From the NCBI GenBank assembly GCA_016794585.1, contig JAEUJM010000044.1, forward strand, positions 1 through 64,000: 64,000 nucleotides of DNA. Reading direction: 5' to 3'. Below the pieces are notes generated by a model. That model was given only the letters and a program-made list of their open reading frames with translations. It made no database searches and was not told the origin of the DNA. A program made the translations under genes and the position numbers. This DNA comes from Acidimicrobiales bacterium. Lineage in GTDB: Bacteria > Actinomycetota > Acidimicrobiia > Acidimicrobiales > DATDAH01. This document shows, one piece after another, positions 42,161 to 50,175 of this stretch; the first letter of the stretch is position 1, and every line of letters starts with the position of its first letter.

Positions 42161-43081
42161 GTGGCCGGTGACCGCCTGGAGCGACTGTCCGACCTGCTCT
42201 TCCTGCTGTTGGAGCACGACCAGCCGCAGACCCAGGTCGAGCTCCGGGCGGCGCTCGGCCACCAGCCGACCACGGCCTACCCCGAGGGGGACAGCGGCGA
42301 GCGGGCCTTCTTCCGCGACCTCGCCACCCTCCGCGAAGCGGGCATCCCCGTCGTCGAGCGCGACGACGCCTACACCATCCGTCGTGAGGACTACTACCTG
42401 CCGAAGCTCGACCTCTCCGAGGACGCCCAGCTCGCGTTGAACCTCGCCGCCACCGCGGTCGGCTTCGCCGGGCGCAACTGGTCGACCTCGGCGGCGTGGA
42501 AGCTGGGTGGCCTGGTGGGCGGCCAGGACCAGGTGGCGGTGGTCGCCTCCGAGGAGCACCTGCCGGAGCTGTTCGCCGCCTGCGGCGACCACCGGCGGGT
42601 CCGCTTCACCCACGGCGACCGGGAGCGGGTGGTCGACGCCTGGGGCCTGCTGTTGCGGGAGGGCTACTGGTACCTGTTCGGCTGGTACGCCGACGCCGAT
42701 GGCTGGCGCTTCTTCAAGGTGGACCGCATGACCGGGCCGGTGCTCGACGTCGGCCCCTCCGAGCACCCCGAGCCCGACGACTTCGACGCGGCGGCGGCCT
42801 TCCCCGCCGACCCCAAGCTCGTGGGCGGCGACGAGGTGGTCACCGCGCACGTCGAGGTGGACGCGGTGCTGGCCGCCAAGGTGCAGGCCGAGCACCCGCG
42901 GGCCCACGTGCTCGAACGTCGAGCCGACGGCTCGGTGGTCGTCGAGCTGGCCGTGTCCAACCGGCCGGCGTTCCGGTCGTGGCTCCTCGGCATGCTCGAC
43001 CACGCCCGGGTGCTCGCCCCGGACGTGCTGCGCGACGACCTGCGCTCGTGGCTGGTCGCCATCGCCGAGGCCGGACGATGA
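42161..43081 (+). CDS. WYL-domain transcriptional regulator (PafB-like)
   Basis: This 306-residue protein has an N-terminal winged-helix region (about 1-75) and a WYL domain, with GYWYLFGWYADADGWRFFKVDR (part shown, about 166-187), followed by a C-terminal WCX extension. With the adjacent WYL gene it resembles the PafB/PafC heterodimer that activates DNA-damage genes in mycobacteria. No proteasome accessory gene pafA is present here, so orthology is uncertain. It ends in an ATGA overlap with a 34-codon frame that bridges to the second WYL gene. Confidence 0.85.
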   Translation: MAGDRLERLSDLLFLLLEHDQPQTQVELRAALGHQPTTAYPEGDSGERAFFRDLATLREAGIPVVERDDAYTIRREDYYLPKLDLSEDAQLALNLAATAVGFAGRNWSTSAAWKLGGLVGGQDQVAVVASEEHLPELFAACGDHRRVRFTHGDRERVVDAWGLLLREGYWYLFGWYADADGWRFFKVDRMTGPVLDVGPSEHPEPDDFDAAAAFPADPKLVGGDEVVTAHVEVDAVLAAKVQAEHPRAHVLERRADGSVVVELAVSNRPAFRSWLLGMLDHARVLAPDVLRDDLRSWLVAIAEAGR

Positions 43082-43182
43082 GCGCGCCGGCGGTGTGGCG
43101 GCGCGCGAGCCGAGGCGGCCCGGTGGCGCCGAGCGGCGTCCTCTCCGCCCGGCTGGCAGTCGTGGCCGAGGCCCGACGATGA
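43078..43182 (+). CDS. 34-codon bridging reading frame between the WYL genes
   Basis: A 34-residue Arg/Ala-rich frame starts in an ATGA overlap with the first WYL stop and ends in an ATGA overlap with the second WYL start. It could keep ribosomes moving between the genes. Its last ~20 bases nearly repeat the end of the first WYL gene (GCCGAGGCCGGACGATGAGC versus one mismatch), so it may instead be a remnant of a short duplication. Protein-level function is doubtful. Confidence 0.3.
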   Translation: MSAPAVWRRASRGGPVAPSGVLSARLAVVAEARR

Positions 43183-44102
43183 GCCGGCCATCGGTGGCCG
43201 AGCGCCTGCCGCGCATGCTCGCCGTGCTCGCCTTCCTGCACCAGGAGGGGTCGGCCACGGTGGCGGAACTGGCCGAGCGCTTCGGCCTGCCCGTCGAGCG
43301 CATGCGCCAGGAGGTGATCCTGCTGTCGATGTGCGGGCCCGACCCCTTCGACGTCCTGGACATCACCATCGACGGCGACGAGGTGGGCGTCGGGATGCTG
43401 CCCGACTACGTGCGCCGCCCGCTCCAGTTGTCCCGGGCCGAAGGCTTCGCGGTGCTGACCGCGGGCGAGTCGTTGCTCGCGAGCGGCCTGTTCGAGGCGG
43501 CGCCGTTGGACGAGGCCCTCGATGCGCTGGCCGCGGCGCTGGGCGTCGACCGCGACGACGTCGAGGTGGTGGTCGAGGTGCCGCCCTTCCGCGACGAGGT
43601 GCAGGCCGCCGTCGAGGCCGGCGAGACGCTCGAGCTCACCTACTACTCGCTCTGGCGAGACGAGGTCGACGAGCACACCGTCGATCCGCTGCGGGTCTCG
43701 CTGGTGGACGGCGAGTGGTACCTCGACGCCTGGGACCACGGCCACGACGAGGTGCGCAAGTACCGCGTGAGCCGCATCCACGCGGTGCGGCCCACGGGTG
43801 CGACTTTCACCCGGTCGGTGGCGCTCGACGATCCGTCCGCCTTCGTGGCGCCGGCGGCGTCGGTCGAGGCGCGGGTGTTGCTGCCCCGGTCGGCGGCGTG
43901 GGCGGCCGAGGTCTACCCCGGGGAGGTCGTGGCCGAGCACCCCGACGGCAGCGTCGAGCTCACCTTCTCGGTGGTGGGCACCACCTGGCTCGAGCGCCTG
44001 CTCTTGCGGGCCGGCCCCGACGCCCGGGTGCTGTCACCCCCCGACCTCGTCGACCTCCCCGCCCGGGCCGCCCGCCGCCTCCTCGCCCACCACGACGCCT
44101 GA
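43179..44102 (+). CDS. WYL-domain transcriptional regulator (PafC-like)
   Basis: This 307-residue protein has an N-terminal helix-turn-helix (ATVAELAERFGLPVERMRQE, about 25-44) and a WYL domain with DGEWYLDAWDHGHDEVRKYRVSRI (in part, about 176-199). It ends with a WCX-type domain. It is the second of a tandem WYL pair, as in pafBC, whose products sense single-stranded DNA in mycobacteria and respond to DNA damage. The ATG at 43179 is 98 bp after the first WYL gene; no independent promoter is evident. Confidence 0.85.
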   Translation: MSRPSVAERLPRMLAVLAFLHQEGSATVAELAERFGLPVERMRQEVILLSMCGPDPFDVLDITIDGDEVGVGMLPDYVRRPLQLSRAEGFAVLTAGESLLASGLFEAAPLDEALDALAAALGVDRDDVEVVVEVPPFRDEVQAAVEAGETLELTYYSLWRDEVDEHTVDPLRVSLVDGEWYLDAWDHGHDEVRKYRVSRIHAVRPTGATFTRSVALDDPSAFVAPAASVEARVLLPRSAAWAAEVYPGEVVAEHPDGSVELTFSVVGTTWLERLLLRAGPDARVLSPPDLVDLPARAARRLLAHHDA

Positions 44103-44272
44103 GCCATTTCATTCTGGTAGCGACTTGGCAACGCCAGGGGAGCGTCGATCTTTCCAGCGGCGCCTGCATACGGCCAGCGCGGCCGAGCGTTTCCCCTGGT
44201 GGGAATGCATCGTCGCGCAGGCCCGAGCCCCCAGCGTCGCTGACGAGGGACCAGAACGAGCGGGGTGGCGGG
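44103..44272. other. Intergenic region between convergent genes
   Basis: No gene is recognised. It contains an 8-bp spaced inverted repeat, CCAGGGGA (44134-44141) and TCCCCTGG (44192-44199), which might form a large weak stem between the convergent WYL and exonuclease genes. Confidence 0.3.
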
Positions 44273-44908
44273 TCAGGGGGCGCCGACGAGCGAGCCGGTG
44301 AGGCCGTAGCGCTCGGCGAGGCGGAGGGTGGCCCGGGCGTCGCTGGCCACGTAGCGCTCGAGGGCGGAGGCGGACAGCGACGGGAGTCGGGCGTAGTCGT
44401 GCTCGAGGCAGTCGATGCCGTGGAGCGCGGCGAAGGGCTTGAGCCGGGCCGAGCCGGCGATGCGGTGGGCGATGGGTCGGAGCTCGAGGTAGGCGTCGAT
44501 GTGGTCGTGGGCGCCCCAGCGCACCCGGTAGGCCAGTCGGTGCCCGGCCGGTGGGCCGTGGGGCAGGAGGATGCCGGGGTCGGGCGAGAGGTAGAGGTCG
44601 AGGGCCACGCCGGCGGCGATGGCCCGGTCCCACACGAACGGGAAGTCGAAGCCGGCGCCGTTCCAGGTGACGAGGTGTCCCGGCGGGAGCTGGGCGAGGA
44701 ACGCGTCGGTCTCCGCGAGCACGTCGGCCTCACGGCCGGTGAAGCTGCGCTCCCATCCGTCGCCGGCGATGCCGATGGCGATGATCCGGCTGGTGGCGGG
44801 GTCGAGGCCGCCGCGGGTGGTGTCGGTCTCGATGTCGAAGCCGTAGGCCGGTCGTCGCTCGTGGGCGGTCCCACGTGTCGTCAGCCGGTGAGTGGGGTGC
44901 GGGGTCAC
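44273..44908 (-). CDS. DEDDy-type 3'-5' exonuclease
   Basis: This 211-residue RNase H-fold protein has FDIETDT (Exo I), HLVTWNGAGFDFPF (Exo II) and YVASDARATLRLAE, where YxxxD gives the DEDDy Exo III form. It resembles the stand-alone PolB-like predicted 3'-5' exonucleases. GTG at 44908 follows GAGGAGAGG. It is downstream of the SWIM and SNF2 genes on the same strand (83 bp gap), suggesting the three work together in DNA processing. Confidence 0.83.
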   Translation of the reverse strand: MTPHPTHRLTTRGTAHERRPAYGFDIETDTTRGGLDPATSRIIAIGIAGDGWERSFTGREADVLAETDAFLAQLPPGHLVTWNGAGFDFPFVWDRAIAAGVALDLYLSPDPGILLPHGPPAGHRLAYRVRWGAHDHIDAYLELRPIAHRIAGSARLKPFAALHGIDCLEHDYARLPSLSASALERYVASDARATLRLAERYGLTGSLVGAP

Positions 44909-44991
44909 GTCGTGCCTCTCCTCGTCGCCCGATGTCGAACGGTAACCAGGGCCTGTGACAGGCAACCCGGGGCGTCCCGCCCGGTCGGCGG

Positions 44992-46203
44992 TCAGAGCGC
45001 GGAGAGGATGAGGTCGTCGGGGTCGATGGCGGGTGGGGCGGCGAGCTCCCATCGGCCGGCCCGCTTCTCGAAGCGCCACCAACGGCCGTCCCGGCCCAGT
45101 CGCAGCTGGACGTCGATGGCCGGGATGGTGAGGCGGTTCTCGCGCACGGCCACGGCGCCATAGCGCTTGAGGGCGGCGCCCACGGCGTCGCGGGCCGCGC
45201 CCATGACCAAGGGGTCGGCGCGCCACGGGGGGTCGCCGATGGCATCGAGCGCGGCCTCGCCCCCGAAGCGCCAGGCGGTGGCCAGGTGGCGCAGGGCGCG
45301 GTCGCTCTCCCCTGTGGCGGCCAGCAGCGGCATCCATCGGTCCGTGCCCAGGGCGCTGCTGGCCCGCCGGGCAAGATCAGCGTCGGGAGCGAGCGTGAGG
45401 TCGGCGCCGCCTTCGCCGCGGGTCAGGGCCCAGGCCCGCTCGGCGGCATCGGCGGCCAACTCGTGCAGGCCGGGGGCGGTGAAGGGCGCGCCGTTGGGTG
45501 GGTCGGTGGCCCACGGCGCCGGCCGACCGGGCGCGGTGCGGGGTGCCGGGGGCCGAGGCGGGTCCGCCGGCGTCCAGGCCCACGCCTCCCGGGCCACGAC
45601 GCCGGGGTCGGCCTCGGGGGGCCGTTCGCCGGCCGCACCGGCTGCGTTCGTGCCCTCGGTACTGCTCGTGCCCGAGCGCCGGCGGCGGACCTCGGCCAGC
45701 ACCTCGTCCCGGGTGCGCCCCCGCACGAGGAACAGGGTGAACGGGTCGTCGTCGAGCAGGTCCGCCGTGAGGTAGCAGACCGCGGCGGCGTGCTTGCAGG
45801 GATTGGCCCAGTCGGGGCACGAGCACTCTGGGCGCAGCTCGCCGGCCAGGGGCAGCAGGTCGACGTCGGCGGCCCGGGTGTCCTCGACGATGCCCGGGTC
45901 GAGCTCGCCGTCGAGCAGGGCGGCGGCGTGGCCGGCCCGGGCGGCGATGGCGTCGAGGGCGAGGTCCCACTCGCGGTCGGTGAACGGACGCACCCCGAGG
46001 CGCACCCGGTAGGGCACGGAACGACTGCCGTGGACGAAGGCGCGTACCGCCCCGGGCTCGACCTCGAGGCGCTCGACCCGGTCCTGGCGGGCGTAGGTGC
46101 GCCCCCGGGGCAGGCGGTTGGGGTCGAGCTGCGCGCGGTGTTCGAGGGCGTCGACCCACGCCGCCCCCCACCACGTGTTGCCGAAGGTCCGCCGCGGAGG
46201 CAT
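44992..46203 (-). CDS. SWIM zinc-finger protein
   Basis: This 403-residue protein has the SWIM motif CSCPDWANPCKHAAAV at about residues 124-139 (CxC...CxH zinc ligands). An N-terminal domain starts TFGNTWWGAAWVDALE, typical of SWIM proteins paired with SNF2 helicases. SWIM domains bind DNA or proteins. The ATG at 46203 overlaps the helicase stop by one base (TGATG), so the two are coupled. The C-terminal half is Pro/Ala-rich, then a conserved-looking domain of unknown function. Confidence 0.88.
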   Translation of the reverse strand: MPPRRTFGNTWWGAAWVDALEHRAQLDPNRLPRGRTYARQDRVERLEVEPGAVRAFVHGSRSVPYRVRLGVRPFTDREWDLALDAIAARAGHAAALLDGELDPGIVEDTRAADVDLLPLAGELRPECSCPDWANPCKHAAAVCYLTADLLDDDPFTLFLVRGRTRDEVLAEVRRRRSGTSSTEGTNAAGAAGERPPEADPGVVAREAWAWTPADPPRPPAPRTAPGRPAPWATDPPNGAPFTAPGLHELAADAAERAWALTRGEGGADLTLAPDADLARRASSALGTDRWMPLLAATGESDRALRHLATAWRFGGEAALDAIGDPPWRADPLVMGAARDAVGAALKRYGAVAVRENRLTIPAIDVQLRLGRDGRWWRFEKRAGRWELAAPPAIDPDDLILSAL

Positions 46204-49200
46204 CAGGCGTCCTCCGCATCGGTGTCGTTGTCGGCCAGCGGCGGCACCAGGGACAGGCCGCCGCGGCTCGGGGTGGCGGTGGACGGAGGCGACGACGTGG
46301 GAGCGGACGGGGAGGGAGCCGGGGAGGCGGGGCCGGACGCGGAGGCCGCCTGCCCTGCGCCGACGGGCTCGGCAAGACGGACGAGGTCGGCGAGGGCCCG
46401 GTCGTCGAGCTCGGAGATCCAACCCTCGCCGCTGCCCACCACCGCGTCGGCGAGGGCCCGCTTGTCCTCGAGGAGGGCGGCGATGCGGTCCTCGACGGTG
46501 CCTTCGCAGATGAGGCGGTGGACGGTGACGGGCCGGTCCTGGCCGATGCGCCACGCCCGGTCGCTGGCCTGGTCCTCGACCGCCGGGTTCCACCAGCGGT
46601 CGAAGTGCACCACGTGGCTGGCCTGGGTCAGGTTGAGGCCGGTGCCGCCCGCCTTGAGCGAGATGACGAACGCATCGGCCTCGCCGGCCTGGAACCGGTC
46701 GACCAGCTCCTGACGTCGGCGCACGCCCAGCGATCCGTGGAGGAAGAAGGTGCGCAGCCCGTGGGCGGCGAGGTGCTGCTCGAGCAGGCGGCCCATCTCG
46801 ACGTACTGGGTGAACACGAGGGCGGCGGCGCCCTCGTCGGCGATGATGTCGAGCAGCTCGACGGTGGCGTCGAGCTTGCCCGAGCGTTCGACGAGCGGGC
46901 CGGGTTGGTGCAGGTACTGGGCGGGGTGGTTGCAGATCTGCTTCAGTGCGGTCAGCAGCTTGAGCACGAGGCCGCGCCGCTCGATGCCCTCGGTCTCCGC
47001 GATGGTGGCGAGCGCCTCCTCCGTGACCGCCTTGTAGAGCGAGGCCTGCTCGACGCTCAGGGGGACGATTCGGTCGACCTCGGTCTTGGGTGGCAGCTCG
47101 GGGACGATGGTCGGGTCGCTCTTACGGCGGCGCAGCAGGAACGGGCGGGTCACCCGGGTGAGGGCCTCGGTCGCCTCCGGGTCCCGGTAGCGCTCGATGG
47201 GCAGGGCCACCTTCCGACGGAACGGCTCGAGGGGGCCGAGCAGCCCAGGCGTGGTCCAGTCGAGCAGTGCCCACAGCTCGGTGAGGCGGTTCTCGACGGG
47301 GGTGCCGGTCAGCGCGAAGCGGGCGTCGGCGGGCAGCTTGCGGAGGGCCTTGGCCGTGCGGGCGAGCGGGTTCTTGACCGCCTGCGCCTCGTCGGCGGCG
47401 ATCAGCCCCCAGTGGACCTCGGCCAGGCGCTCGGCGTCGCGGCGCACCATGCCGTAGGTGGCCACCACCAGCTCGTCGGGGGCGAGGTCGTCGAGGCTGC
47501 GTCCGGCGCCGTGGTAGCGGCGCACCGGGATGTGGGGGGCGAAGCGGGCGGCTTCCCGCTCCCAGTTGGCCAGCACCGAGGCGGGGCAGACCACGAGGGT
47601 GGGCCGGCCGGGGGCGTCGCCCTCGCTCCCGGGGTCGCCGTCGGGCTCGGGCACGGGTGCGGGCGGGTGGCGGTGGAGGTGGAGGGCGAGGAGCTGGACG
47701 GTCTTGCCGAGGCCCATGTCGTCGGCGAGCACGCCGCCGAGGCCGAGGTCGGCCATCTCGGCCAGCCAGGCCACGCCCCGCTGCTGGTAGGGGCGCAGCT
47801 CGGCGCCGAGCCCGGCCGGCGCCGGCAGGGCATGCGTGGGGTCGAAGGCGGCGAGGCGTTCGGTGAGCCCGGCCAGGGGGCCCTCGAGCTCGACCTCGAG
47901 CGCCTCGCCGTCGATCACCAGTTCGGCGCCGAGGCTGGCGGCCAGCACCTCGCCCGCACTGAGCCGGCGGCGCTGACGGAGTCGGGCCAGCCGCTCGGGA
48001 TCGGCGCGCACCCAGCGGCCCCGCAGGCGGACGACGGGCCGCTTCGCCTCGGCCAGCGCCGCCAGCTCGGCGGCGGTCAGCGCCTCACCGCCGATGGCCG
48101 CGGTCCACCGCAGCTCGAGCAGGTCCTCCAACGAGAACCCGGTCTCGGCCACGCCCGCCGGCGCGGGCGTGGAAGACGCCACCGCGGTCAGCGTGAGGTC
48201 GTCCACCAGCTCCTTCGGCCAGAGCACCTGGATGCCGGCGCCGGCGAGGTCGTCGACGACGGGTCCGAGCAGGTCGTCGGCCTCCTCGTCGCTCACCTCC
48301 AGCGCGGTCGGTCGGGCCTCGTCGAGGAGCCGTTGGAGCGGCGGCCAGGTGCGGGCACCGCGGCGCAGGGCGAGGAGCAGGTCGGTCTCGCCCTCGGGGA
48401 AGCGCTCGAGGACGACGTCCGGCGCGTCCCACAGATCGGCGGCGTCGAGCACGAGTGACGGGTCGGCGGCGCTCTGGAGCTGGAGCGCGGCCCGGAAGGG
48501 GTCGGCCTCGTCGAGCGGCGGCTCGAGGCGCAGGGCCACGACGACGGCGTCGGTCGACGGGCGCAGACCGGCCAGCCAGGCCGCGGTCGCTCCCTCCAGC
48601 CGGGGGGACGACCCACCCTCGGCCATCGGGCCCACGGATGGGGCGTGCCGGTCGGCGGCGCCTCGACGGCCGGCGCCGGTGTCGGGCGTCATCGGACGGC
48701 CGCCGTCGACGTCCGGTCGGCGCTCTCCAAGGCTGCTCGACCGGGCGAAGGCCACGTGGCCGGCGGCGGCCGGCGCCGACGCGGTGCGGGGGAGCAGGTC
48801 GGCGACGGCATCGGCGAAGGCGGCGACGGCCACGTCCGCCGATCCGATTCGCAGCGGTCGGTGGCCGGGGAGAGCGACGGCATGGGCCTCGGGGGGCAGT
48901 GCCCGGGCGAGCTCGCCCTGGCGGCGGTGGTCGTCGGGATCGAGGGGGCCGACCCGCCAGGTGTCCGTGCCGGTCGGGGTGACGCCCGGCTGGAGCCGCC
49001 CCCGTGCGGCGAGCTCGACGGCGATGCGGGCGGCCGCCGCCCACGCCCGCACCGACCGCCCGACCTCCGCCCCGGCGGGCAGCTCGACGAGGGCGTCGAG
49101 CGCCTCGGCGAGGGGCACGCGGTGCACCGCCACCTTCTTGCGCCGCACCTGGGTGCCCGCGGGCACGGCCAGCTCGAGCTCGTCGGTCGGCGTCAGCCGC

Positions 49201-49334
49201 CGAGCCGCGTCCTTGCCTTCGGCGTCGCCGGCGAGGGGCCAGAGCGCGAGCCAGCTGTCCCTCGGCGGGTCGGCGGCGACGAACGTCGCCGCGACCGCGG
49301 GACCCGCGAGCTCGTGCAGGGACGCGTCGGCCAT
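46203..49334 (-). CDS. SNF2-family DNA helicase/ATPase
   Basis: This 1043-residue SWI2/SNF2 protein has Walker A DDMGLGKT near residue 540, Walker B-type ADEAQ near 648, LTGTPVENRLTELW, and the C-terminal helicase motifs FTQYVEMG near 842 and HFDRWWNPAVEDQASDRAWRIGQ (in part). The N-terminal ~500 residues include an SNF2-associated domain. It resembles mycobacterial HelZ (Rv2101), also found beside a SWIM gene. It probably remodels protein-DNA complexes in repair or recombination. The ATG lies 9 nt behind a TACGGT element. Confidence 0.92.
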   Translation of the reverse strand: MADASLHELAGPAVAATFVAADPPRDSWLALWPLAGDAEGKDAARRLTPTDELELAVPAGTQVRRKKVAVHRVPLAEALDALVELPAGAEVGRSVRAWAAAARIAVELAARGRLQPGVTPTGTDTWRVGPLDPDDHRRQGELARALPPEAHAVALPGHRPLRIGSADVAVAAFADAVADLLPRTASAPAAAGHVAFARSSSLGERRPDVDGGRPMTPDTGAGRRGAADRHAPSVGPMAEGGSSPRLEGATAAWLAGLRPSTDAVVVALRLEPPLDEADPFRAALQLQSAADPSLVLDAADLWDAPDVVLERFPEGETDLLLALRRGARTWPPLQRLLDEARPTALEVSDEEADDLLGPVVDDLAGAGIQVLWPKELVDDLTLTAVASSTPAPAGVAETGFSLEDLLELRWTAAIGGEALTAAELAALAEAKRPVVRLRGRWVRADPERLARLRQRRRLSAGEVLAASLGAELVIDGEALEVELEGPLAGLTERLAAFDPTHALPAPAGLGAELRPYQQRGVAWLAEMADLGLGGVLADDMGLGKTVQLLALHLHRHPPAPVPEPDGDPGSEGDAPGRPTLVVCPASVLANWEREAARFAPHIPVRRYHGAGRSLDDLAPDELVVATYGMVRRDAERLAEVHWGLIAADEAQAVKNPLARTAKALRKLPADARFALTGTPVENRLTELWALLDWTTPGLLGPLEPFRRKVALPIERYRDPEATEALTRVTRPFLLRRRKSDPTIVPELPPKTEVDRIVPLSVEQASLYKAVTEEALATIAETEGIERRGLVLKLLTALKQICNHPAQYLHQPGPLVERSGKLDATVELLDIIADEGAAALVFTQYVEMGRLLEQHLAAHGLRTFFLHGSLGVRRRQELVDRFQAGEADAFVISLKAGGTGLNLTQASHVVHFDRWWNPAVEDQASDRAWRIGQDRPVTVHRLICEGTVEDRIAALLEDKRALADAVVGSGEGWISELDDRALADLVRLAEPVGAGQAASASGPASPAPSPSAPTSSPPSTATPSRGGLSLVPPLADNDTDAEDA

Positions 49335-49343
49335 CGTCCGGGG

Positions 49344-49349
49344 ACCGTA
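49344..49349 (-). promoter_or_regulatory. -10-like element of the SNF2 gene
   Basis: TACGGT on the minus strand ends 9 nt before the ATG at 49334; likely promoter for the SNF2-SWIM-exonuclease operon with a leaderless mRNA. Confidence 0.45.
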
Positions 49350-49410
49350 CCCGCCCCCGTCGGCGCTCCCACGTCCGGCCGGGGTCCGTGGCCGGCGTCG
49401 CCCGCGGGAG

Positions 49411-50061
49411 TCAGCGCCAGCCGGTGCGGAGGACCTCGGCGTCGTCCCAGTGGTCGTGGAACACGACGTCGGCGAGGGGGCGCCGGCGGACCGGGCCGTG
49501 GGCGCCCCGGGGCCAGCCGACGACGACGTGTCCGGCGAGCAGCCACCCCTCGGGGATGCCCACGGCCTCGCGCAGCAGCGCCTCGCCGCCGTAGTTGGCC
49601 CAGCTGGTGAGGCAGGCGCCGAGGCCCTGGGCGCGGGCGGCCAGGAGGAAGTTCTGCATGGCCGGGTAGATCGAGCCGCCGAGCAGTAGCTCGGAGGCCG
49701 TGTCGTAGCCGAAGGTCGTGAACAGCACCGACGTCCGCTCGCCGGCGTGGTCGTGCAACTCGTAGGTGGCGCGATCGGTGCGGGCCCGGCGGCTGTCGTC
49801 GTCGGGATCGGGGCGGGACATCCCGTACACGGGCTCGATCACCTGGAGGGCGAGGCGGGCGGCCTCGGCCACCACGGCCCGCACCTCGGGGGATCGCAGC
49901 ACCACGAAGCGCCACGCCTGCACGTTGGCGCCGTTGGGCGCCCAGGTGGCGGCTTCGAGACAGCGGTCGAGCACCTCGTCGCCGACGGGCTCGTCGGTGA
50001 AGCGGCGGATGGAGCGTGCGGTCGCCAGCACCTCCCAGACGTCGTCGGTGGCCCCCGGCAT
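49411..50061 (-). CDS. Nitroreductase family protein
   Basis: This 216-residue FMN-dependent nitroreductase fold protein shows RSIRRFTDEPVGDEVLDRCLEAA at the start (partly residues 16-38), PNGANVQAWRFVVL, and the C-terminal LGACLTSWANYG...EAVGIPEGW. It would reduce a nitro, quinone or similar substrate with NAD(P)H. There is no sign of a DosR-like box upstream, so it is not an obvious member of the predicted DevR regulon. Substrate unknown. Confidence 0.88.
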   Translation of the reverse strand: MPGATDDVWEVLATARSIRRFTDEPVGDEVLDRCLEAATWAPNGANVQAWRFVVLRSPEVRAVVAEAARLALQVIEPVYGMSRPDPDDDSRRARTDRATYELHDHAGERTSVLFTTFGYDTASELLLGGSIYPAMQNFLLAARAQGLGACLTSWANYGGEALLREAVGIPEGWLLAGHVVVGWPRGAHGPVRRRPLADVVFHDHWDDAEVLRTGWR

Positions 50062-50175
50062 GGCCGTCCTTCTAGCAGGCTCCCGCTGCGGATGCTTCGG
50101 GCGGCCCGAACCTCGAACCGTCGATCGCGGAGGGCGACCGCGCCGCCGGCGGTCGGACCGAGGCGGCGCCGCTGG

